Source: Acidobacteriota bacterium (GTDB lineage Bacteria > Acidobacteriota > Terriglobia > Bryobacterales > Bryobacteraceae). From it: 5,302 nt of DNA. The notes beneath the pieces were generated by a model. The model was not told the origin of the DNA. It saw only the letters and a list, made by a program, of their open reading frames with translations, and did no database searches. Shown one piece after another: positions 1 through 4,104 of this stretch (positions are counted from its first letter, which is position 1; each line of letters opens with the position of its first letter). The position numbers and the translations under genes are program-made. The stretch is from positions 1-5,302 of the forward strand of contig JAJYKC010000244.1 of assembly GCA_021788955.1 (NCBI GenBank), given 5' to 3'.

Positions 1-639
1 GCGGCGCCGAAGCAGGGCGAGGCGTGGCGGCTGAGTGTGCTGGTGGAGGAGCCGGGGCGGGCGCCGGCGGCGGGGCGGTTTGTGATTGATGCGGTTGAGA
101 CGAAGGCGCTCGATGCGGGGGTGGACGCCAGTGGGCGGATGGTGTTTGTGGAGATGCCGGCGGAGTTCGCCGGAGCCCTGGACGGGCTGGCCCGGAGGCC
201 GGGGATGCGGGCGAAGATCCGGACGGGCGGTTTGACGGCGGAGGCGTTTCCGACTGTGGAGTGGGTGGCGTCGTTCCTGGTGCGCGCGGCGGTGCTGGGG
301 GTTTCGTTTAAGGCGACGGCGGGGTTGCATCATCCGGTGCGCGGGGAGTATGCGTTGACGTATGAGCCGGGGAGCGCGCGGGCGGTGATGCATGGGTTTT
401 TGAACGTGTTTCTGGCGGCGGCCTGCGCGTGGTTCGGGCAGAGCGAGACGGTGGTGCGGCGGATTCTCGAAGAGAGGGAAGCGGGCGAGTTCCGGTTTTC
501 GGAGGGATTTGTGCGATGCTGCGGGATGTCGCTGACGAGCCGGCAAGTGGAGGAGGCGCGGCGGGGTTTTGCGTTGAGTTTCGGGTCGTGCTCGGTTGAG
601 GATCCCGAGCAGGGAGTGCGGGGGCTGGGTTTGCTATGA
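1..639 (+). CDS. Conserved protein of unknown function, 5' end outside window, coupled to fahA
   Basis: The frame is open from base 1 to the TGA at 637-639 (212 codons visible) with no in-frame stop. The gene therefore probably starts upstream; the GTG at 37 is only an internal candidate start. I do not recognise a named family. Distinctive stretches, numbered from base 1, are KIRTGG (about residues 72-77), FKATAGLHHPVRG (about 103-115), a hydrophobic segment MHGFLNVFLAAACAWF (about 130-145) and an ending FGSCSVEDPEQGVRGLGLL. The charged, short-strand pattern looks like a soluble cytoplasmic protein; no signal peptide can be judged because the N-terminus is missing. Two glycine-rich motifs following predicted strands would fit an alpha/beta, possibly TIM-barrel-like fold, but this is inference. 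Its stop overlaps the fahA start as ATGA, implying translational coupling and a link to homogentisate/tyrosine breakdown. Codons end mostly in G, as in fahA. That it is a real gene is nearly certain; its function is unknown. Confidence 0.85.
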   Translation, partial: AAPKQGEAWRLSVLVEEPGRAPAAGRFVIDAVETKALDAGVDASGRMVFVEMPAEFAGALDGLARRPGMRAKIRTGGLTAEAFPTVEWVASFLVRAAVLGVSFKATAGLHHPVRGEYALTYEPGSARAVMHGFLNVFLAAACAWFGQSETVVRRILEEREAGEFRFSEGFVRCCGMSLTSRQVEEARRGFALSFGSCSVEDPEQGVRGLGLL

Positions 640-1928
640 GTGCAGGAATGGCGATGCGAAGTTGGGTGGAGTCGGCGAATGCGGCTGGCCGCGGGTTTGG
701 GATTGGGAATCTGCCGTATGGAGTATTCCGGAGGTTGCCGGGGAAGGAGAGGCCCCGGATCGGGGTGGCGGTCGGCGACCGGATTCTTGATCTGCGGGTG
801 ATGGCGCACGCGGGGTTCTTGCGCGGTCTGGGCGAGGCGCTGCGCGAGGCGTGCGTGGCGGGCGAGCTGAACGGGTTGATGGCGCTGGGGCGCGGGGAGC
901 AGGCGAGGCTGCGGGAGCGGTTGCGAACGTTACTTGCGGAGGGCGGGCCGGACGAGGCAGCCGTGCGGGCGACGCCGGGGGCGTTCTGTTGGCAGCGGGA
1001 GGCAGAGATGCTCAAGCCGGCGCGGATTGGGGATTACACGGATTTCTACGCTTCGTTGCATCATGCGACGCGAGTGGGGAAGCTGTTCCGGCCGGAGAGT
1101 CCACTGCTTCCGAACTACAAGTGGGTTCCGATCGCATATCACGGGCGGGCATCGTCGATTGTGATTTCGGGGACCGAAGTGCGGCGGCCGTGCGGGCAGT
1201 TGCCGGGGGATCCGCCGCTGTACACGGCGAGCCGGGCGCTCGATTATGAACTGGAACTGGGTGTTTTCATCGGCCCGGGGAACGAGTTGGGCGAGACGAT
1301 TCCGCTGGGTGAGGCAGAGGAGCATCTGTTTGGGTTCTGCCTGGTGAACGACTGGTCGGCGCGGGACATTCAGAGGTGGGAGTATCAGCCGCTCGGGCCG
1401 TTTTTAGGGAAGAATTTCGCGACGACGATTTCGCCGTGGGTGGTGACGGTGGAGGCGCTCGAGGCGTACCGGGTACCGGCGGCGGAGCGGGCTATGGGGG
1501 ATCCGGCGCCGCTGCCGTATCTGACGGGGCCGGCGGGGCTGGGGCGGGCGGCGTTCGACATCACGCTCGAAGTGGCGATCGAGACGGCGCGGATGCGGGA
1601 GCAAGGGATTGCGCCGGTGCGGGTGTGCAAGGCGAATGCGCGGGAGTTGTATTGGACGCCGGCGCAGATGGTATCGCACCATGCGAGCAACGGTTGCAAT
1701 CTGCGGCCGGGGGATCTGCTGGCTACGGGGACAGTGTCAGGGAAGGACGAAGAGAGCCGGGGGTGTTTGCTCGAGATCACTGGCGGGGGCGAGCCGCTGG
1801 TGATAGGGGATGGGGAGACGCGGCGGTATCTCGAAGACGGCGATGAAGTGATTCTGACGGGATACGCGGAGCGGCCGGGGCAGGAGCGGATTGGGTTCGG
1901 CGAGTGCCGCGGCCGCGTGGTCCGTTGA
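636..1928 (+). CDS. fahA: Fumarylacetoacetase (fumarylacetoacetate hydrolase)
   Basis: It hydrolyses 4-fumarylacetoacetate to fumarate and acetoacetate, the last step of tyrosine catabolism through homogentisate, in the cytoplasm. The 430-residue product is close to the usual length of about 420. The N-terminal domain (about 1-125) has the family opening SWVESAN...NLPYGVF; the C-terminal FAH catalytic domain follows. By alignment from memory to mouse FAH, all key residues are present. Metal ligands: D136 (DYTDFY), E205 and E207 (DYELELG), D239 (NDWSARDIQ). Catalytic and substrate residues: H143, Y138, R152, Y168 (YHGRASS), R243, Q246, K259 (FLGKNF), E380. The ATG at 636 overlaps the upstream stop (ATGA). 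An alternative ATG at 654 has AGGA six bases upstream and would give MRSWVESAN, which matches the usual family N-terminus, so the true start may be 654. It is probably cotranscribed with the gene before it. A hairpin with a short T-run follows at 1936-1980. Confidence 0.97.
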   Translation: MSAGMAMRSWVESANAAGRGFGIGNLPYGVFRRLPGKERPRIGVAVGDRILDLRVMAHAGFLRGLGEALREACVAGELNGLMALGRGEQARLRERLRTLLAEGGPDEAAVRATPGAFCWQREAEMLKPARIGDYTDFYASLHHATRVGKLFRPESPLLPNYKWVPIAYHGRASSIVISGTEVRRPCGQLPGDPPLYTASRALDYELELGVFIGPGNELGETIPLGEAEEHLFGFCLVNDWSARDIQRWEYQPLGPFLGKNFATTISPWVVTVEALEAYRVPAAERAMGDPAPLPYLTGPAGLGRAAFDITLEVAIETARMREQGIAPVRVCKANARELYWTPAQMVSHHASNGCNLRPGDLLATGTVSGKDEESRGCLLEITGGGEPLVIGDGETRRYLEDGDEVILTGYAERPGQERIGFGECRGRVVR

Positions 1929-1930
1929 GG

Positions 1931-2323
1931 TTACTGTCCGAGGATGTTGAAGGTTGTGGTGCCTTCGACGCGGACCTTTTCGTAGGCGCCGAGCCACTCG
2001 CGGTGGTAGGGGTGCATGGCGTAGGCCTTCAGCGCGGCGGCATCCTTCATTTCCATACAGACGCCGTACTGGCGCTCGGCGCCGTCGACGCTGAGCGGGT
2101 GGGCGAGCTTGCCATACCAGACTTTCGTGACACCAGGGACTTTCGAGGGGATGGCGTCGGTTTTCTGGTAGAAGGCGTTCCAGTCGGCCTGTGACGCCGT
2201 CGGGATGGCGGTGAAGGCGAAGCAGTGCATGAGCGCCTTTTCGCCGGCCCGCGCGGTGGGTGCGGCGAGCGAGGCGAGGGCGAGGGCGGCGACGGCGATG
2301 GCGCCGGGTTTCAGACGAAGCAT
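1931..2323 (-). CDS. Small secreted Dabb (stress-responsive alpha/beta-barrel) domain protein
   Basis: A 130-residue protein. Residues 1-26 form a Sec-type signal peptide: positive MLRLK, a hydrophobic AIAVAALALASLAA core, and an ARA|G cleavage site after residue 26. The rest (about 27-130) matches the Dabb ferredoxin-like barrel. A strand carries H33 (ALMHCFAF), PGV (63-65) is followed by VWYGK, a central strand is QYGVCMEM, and the signature YAMHPYHREW spans 101-110. Dabb proteins are usually small dimers; some act in stress responses and others as enzymes such as polyketide cyclases. The substrate here cannot be told. The start is ATG 2323-2321 because an upstream GGAGG sits 7 bases away and the signal peptide begins there. 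The frame stays open to 2506, but the added residues do not look coding. The gene converges on fahA with 2 bases between stop codons. Location is inferred as periplasmic or extracellular. Confidence 0.88.
   Translation of the reverse strand: MLRLKPGAIAVAALALASLAAPTARAGEKALMHCFAFTAIPTASQADWNAFYQKTDAIPSKVPGVTKVWYGKLAHPLSVDGAERQYGVCMEMKDAAALKAYAMHPYHREWLGAYEKVRVEGTTTFNILGQ
1936..1980 (+). terminator. Probable intrinsic terminator of fahA, inside the convergent gene
   Basis: Beginning 8 bases after the fahA stop, the + strand can form a long stem. GTCCG (1936-1940) pairs with CGGAC (1971-1975). After a one-sided AGGA bulge (1941-1944), TGTTGAAGG (1945-1953) pairs with CCTTCGACG (1962-1970), with two G-U pairs and an 8-base loop. 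CTTTT (1976-1980) follows directly. That is about 14 base pairs plus a short T-run at the right place to end fahA transcription. The T-run is weaker than in a textbook terminator. The same bases encode the last residues of the Dabb protein on the other strand. Folding was done by eye; no energy was computed. Confidence 0.5.
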
Positions 2324-2330
2324 AGTTGGA

Positions 2331-2335
2331 CCTCC
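2331..2335 (-). promoter_or_regulatory. Ribosome binding site fixing the Dabb gene start
   Basis: On the minus strand GGAGG lies 7 bases before the ATG at 2323-2321. It is the best-spaced Shine-Dalgarno sequence in the open frame and supports this start over the in-frame ATGs further upstream. Confidence 0.75.
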
Positions 2336-2343
2336 GAAGGTTG

Positions 2344-2372
2344 ATGCTAGCAGGCGGGGCGGGGTCTTGCGC
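2344..2372 (-). promoter_or_regulatory. Weak promoter candidate for the Dabb gene
   Basis: Read on the minus strand, TGC-TAGCAT (an extended -10-like element, hexamer at 2349-2344) is preceded at a long 19-base spacing by TTGCGC (2372-2367 region), a poor -35. The start of transcription would fall near 2337, just before the ribosome binding site, giving a very short leader. Motif quality is low, so treat this as a candidate only. Confidence 0.25.
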
Positions 2373-2375
2373 AAG
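2366..2375. repeat. Perfect 10-bp palindrome CTTGCGCAAG
   Basis: CTTGCGCAAG is its own reverse complement. It lies between the Dabb gene start and the peroxiredoxin remnant, which are divergently oriented, and it overlaps the weak -35-like element of the Dabb gene. The position suits a dimeric regulator's operator, but no regulator is encoded in the window and a 10-bp palindrome can arise by chance. Confidence 0.3.
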
Positions 2376-2423
2376 GGGGAAATGCTGGAAGAACCAAGGT
2401 CAGGGCAGGAGGGTGTATTTTCT

Positions 2424-2510
2424 ATGACAGAAACTGCCGTACGGGTGCCCTTGATCGGCGAAGATGCGCCGCGGTTTGAGGCGGAGACCACGCAGGGGTT
2501 CATCAATTAC
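2424..2510 (+). pseudogene. Truncated peroxiredoxin (AhpC/TSA family), N-terminal remnant
   Basis: The ATG at 2424 starts 29 codons reading MTETAVRVPLIGEDAPRF and on through EAETTQGFINY. This matches the N-terminus of 1-Cys/AhpC-type peroxiredoxins, which typically read PLIGDKAPxFxAxTTQGxINFPEDY. AGGAGGG lies 10 bases upstream (2407-2413), so the start looks like a real gene start. After INY (base 2510) the family sequence ends: the expected PEDYKG stretch and the catalytic cysteine motif (PVCT, about 20 residues on) are absent. The frame stays open as unrelated, low-complexity sequence to a TAA at 2736-2738, overlapping the next gene by 40 bases, giving a 104-codon chimera with no peroxidatic residue. 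I found no continuation of the family in the other frames downstream. It is best read as a broken gene. That a short fusion peptide is still made is possible but unproven. Confidence 0.6.
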
Positions 2511-2515
2511 GTATA
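2504..2515 (+). repeat. Direct repeat copy 1, CAATTACGTATA
   Basis: This 12-bp AT-rich word in GC-rich surroundings is repeated exactly at 2581-2592, 77 bp downstream in the same orientation. Copy 1 spans the point where the peroxiredoxin reading ends. Its core TACGTA is palindromic. Confidence 0.6.
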
Positions 2516-2698
2516 CACACGAATCCTGCCGCTCAGTCGAGACCTATCCCAAAAGCCACCGGAGCTGCGCTCGCTACCCACAATTACGTATATACCAAGA
2601 GATGGCCGGATTGGCCCTTTCCGTCAAGGAGTTCGCAGGCGTCCAGCCCGTCGCCCTAGTAAAGTCGCGCTAGGCGCGGCTACGCTATCATTCGTGGA
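2511..2698. other. Gene-free stretch after the peroxiredoxin break
   Basis: I see no recognisable protein in any frame here. The stretch holds the spacer between the two 12-bp repeat copies (2516-2580), the second copy, and about 100 further bases up to the hydrolase start. Near its end, AGTCGCGC (2663-2670) and GCGCGGCT (2674-2681) can form an 8-bp stem, including one G-T pair, around a TAG loop; no T-run follows. TATCAT at 2686-2691 resembles a -10 hexamer but lacks a -35 and sits only 7 bases before the hydrolase ATG. This may be degraded DNA from an insertion or deletion. Confidence 0.5.
2581..2592 (+). repeat. Direct repeat copy 2, CAATTACGTATA
   Basis: Exact second copy of the word at 2504-2515. 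The flanks of the two copies are not similar on either side, so this is not a longer tandem duplication. A target-site duplication around a 65-bp insert, or a recombination footprint, would fit. Confidence 0.6.
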
Positions 2699-4009
2699 AT
2701 GGAATCCCGACTCCGCCAAAGAACCAGCGGCCCCATAACCCTCGCCCTCCTCGTCCTCGCACCGGTTCTCGCCGCGGCTCAGCCGGCGCGCCCCGGCCCG
2801 GAGTCCTTGGGCTTCTCCTCCGCGCGCCTCGGCCGGCTCCACGAAGCCATGGAGCGCCCCGTGAACGACAAAAGTCTCGCCGGCGTGGTGACCCTGTTGA
2901 TGCGCCACGGCAAATTGGTCGACGAACGCTCCTATGGCGTGAGGGACTTTGCCTCCGGCGCCCCCATGACCAACGACACGATCTTTCGCATCTATTCCAT
3001 GACCAAGCCCGTCACCGGCGTCGCCATGATGATCCTCTACGAGGAAGGCAAGTGGCACCCCTCGGACCCCATCTCGAAATTCATCCCCGAGTTCGCCGGT
3101 TTGAAGGTGTTCAAGGAAGTCGACGGCGCCGGAGCCATCGTCACCGAACCCCCCGGCCACCCGCCGACGATGGCGGAACTCCTCACCCACACCGCCGGCT
3201 TCACCTATGGGCTCTTCGGCTCCACACCCGTCGACAAGGCGTACATGGCCAGGAACTGCTTCGCTGTCCCCAACCTCGGCGAAATGATGAAATGCTTAGC
3301 CGGCCTCCCGCTGCTTTACCAACCGGGTTCGAAGTGGGTCTACAGCGTGGCGTCCGACATCCAGGGCTACATCATCGAGAAACTCTCCGGCAAGCCGCTA
3401 CCCGAGTTCATGGAGGAACGCATCTTCAAGCCCCTGCGGATGAACGATACCGCTTTCTTCATCCCGAAACAGAAGCGCAACCGGTTCGCCACGCTCTACT
3501 CCCCGGGGCCGGACGGCAACCTCGTCGTCACCGGCCAGGCCTCCGGGCCGAAGGCGGATTTCACCGCGATCCCGGGAGCGCCCTCGGGAGGAGGCGGCCT
3601 GGTCTCAACCGCCGCCGACTACGCCCGCTTCGCCCGGATGCTGCTGAACCACGGCGAACTCGACGGCGCGCGCATCCTCTCCCCGGCGACCGTCGGCCTC
3701 ATGACCTCGAATCACTTACCGCCAAGCCTGATGACCGGCAAGTTCTCCATAGGAAACGCCGTCATGCGTCCGGGTCACGGCTGGGGCTACGATCTCGCCG
3801 TGTTCACCGACCCGCCCACCGCCGACGACGTCGTCGGCAAAGGCACCTTCTACTGGGAAGGCGCCGCTGCTACCTGGTTCTGGGTCGATCCCACCAACGA
3901 CCTTGTCTTCGTCGGCATGACCCAGCGGATGTTCGGCAAAGGCCAGCCGCAGATGGACCACGTCAGCCGTCCCACCGTTTACGGAGCTTTGGTCAATCCC
4001 AATAAGTAG
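2699..4009 (+). CDS. Secreted serine hydrolase, beta-lactamase class C / family VIII esterase-like
   Basis: A 436-residue serine hydrolase of the beta-lactamase-related fold, which includes class C beta-lactamases, EstB-type esterases and 6-aminohexanoate-dimer hydrolases. A Sec-type signal peptide covers about residues 1-27 (MESRLRQR, hydrophobic ITLALLVLAPVLAAA, cleavage near AAA|Q). The catalytic SxxK motif is S100-M-T-K103 (RIYSMTKPVTG). LLTHTAGFTYG at 161-171 is the usual conserved loop. Y215-S216 (KWVYSVASD) supplies the YxN-type tyrosine, and WEG at 386-388 stands where KTG, HxG or WGG lies in relatives. GGGGLVSTAADYARFARMLL at 297-316 is also typical. Substrate cannot be told; an esterase or peptidase role is more likely than drug resistance. 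ATG 2699 is the first start after an in-frame stop at 2660, and no good Shine-Dalgarno precedes it. Codons end mainly in C, unlike fahA. The protein acts outside the cytoplasm. Confidence 0.93.
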   Translation: MESRLRQRTSGPITLALLVLAPVLAAAQPARPGPESLGFSSARLGRLHEAMERPVNDKSLAGVVTLLMRHGKLVDERSYGVRDFASGAPMTNDTIFRIYSMTKPVTGVAMMILYEEGKWHPSDPISKFIPEFAGLKVFKEVDGAGAIVTEPPGHPPTMAELLTHTAGFTYGLFGSTPVDKAYMARNCFAVPNLGEMMKCLAGLPLLYQPGSKWVYSVASDIQGYIIEKLSGKPLPEFMEERIFKPLRMNDTAFFIPKQKRNRFATLYSPGPDGNLVVTGQASGPKADFTAIPGAPSGGGGLVSTAADYARFARMLLNHGELDGARILSPATVGLMTSNHLPPSLMTGKFSIGNAVMRPGHGWGYDLAVFTDPPTADDVVGKGTFYWEGAAATWFWVDPTNDLVFVGMTQRMFGKGQPQMDHVSRPTVYGALVNPNK

Positions 4010-4077
4010 CCCTCCCGCCTCTGCGGAGCATCGAGATCTGCTCCGGTATATACTACTACCGCATACCAAGGAGGGCT
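4008..4077 (+). repeat. Inverted-repeat-rich structured gap before the oxidoreductase gene
   Basis: Several inverted repeats fill the 95-base gap. An outer stem AGCCCTCC (4008-4015) pairs with GGAGGGCT (4070-4077). Inside it CGGAGCA (4024-4030) pairs with TGCTCCG (4039-4045). CGGTA (4044-4048) can pair with TACCG (4057-4061), which shares two bases with the previous stem and so competes with it. A further GCTTC/GAAGC stem (4075-4079/4083-4087) competes with the outer one. The 7-bp stem starting 15 bases after the hydrolase stop could help end its transcript, but no T-run follows. The set could equally be a leader or operator. Pairing was checked by eye only. Confidence 0.4.
4049..4054 (+). 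promoter_or_regulatory. Candidate -10 hexamer for the oxidoreductase gene
   Basis: TATACT differs from the TATAAT consensus at one position and lies about 50 bases before the ATG, leaving room for a leader with the ribosome binding site. No recognisable -35 is found at 16-18 bases upstream, so support is weak. Confidence 0.3.
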
Positions 4078-4104
4078 TCCGCGAAGCTGGCGCGGAGAGA
4101 CTGA

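Noticed and set aside
308..1015. Long minus-strand open frame (235 codons) opposite the unknown gene and fahA
   Set aside because: It is rich in Pro, Arg and Ser, has no family resemblance, and lies opposite two well-supported genes; it is a by-product of high GC content.
1376..1846. 156-codon + strand frame inside fahA
   Set aside because: Gly/Ala/Arg-rich translation in another frame of a fully intact fumarylacetoacetase; no independent start signal.
1904..1920. Overlapping GC palindromes (GCCGCGGC and GCGGCCGC) near the fahA end
   Set aside because: They lie inside conserved coding sequence, are pure G/C and are expected by chance at this composition.
2324..2506. Upstream extension of the Dabb gene to an ATG at 2506
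   Set aside because: The extra 61 residues would precede a clean signal peptide and its ribosome site, and would overlap the peroxiredoxin start; the ATG at 2323 is far better.
2624..3190. 188-codon minus-strand frame covering the hydrolase 5' half
   Set aside because: Low-complexity Gly/His/Asp/Arg composition opposite a gene whose SxxK region is clear; no sign of a real protein.
3052..4005. 317-codon + strand frame overlapping the hydrolase
   Set aside because: Arg/Pro/His-rich translation of the wrong frame; the hydrolase frame carries all family motifs.
2588..4070. Similar strings GTATATAC and ATACCAAG near 2588-2600 and 4046-4070, upstream of both right-hand genes
   Set aside because: The shared words are only 8 bases, with different spacing and no matching flanks; not enough to claim a common regulatory element.
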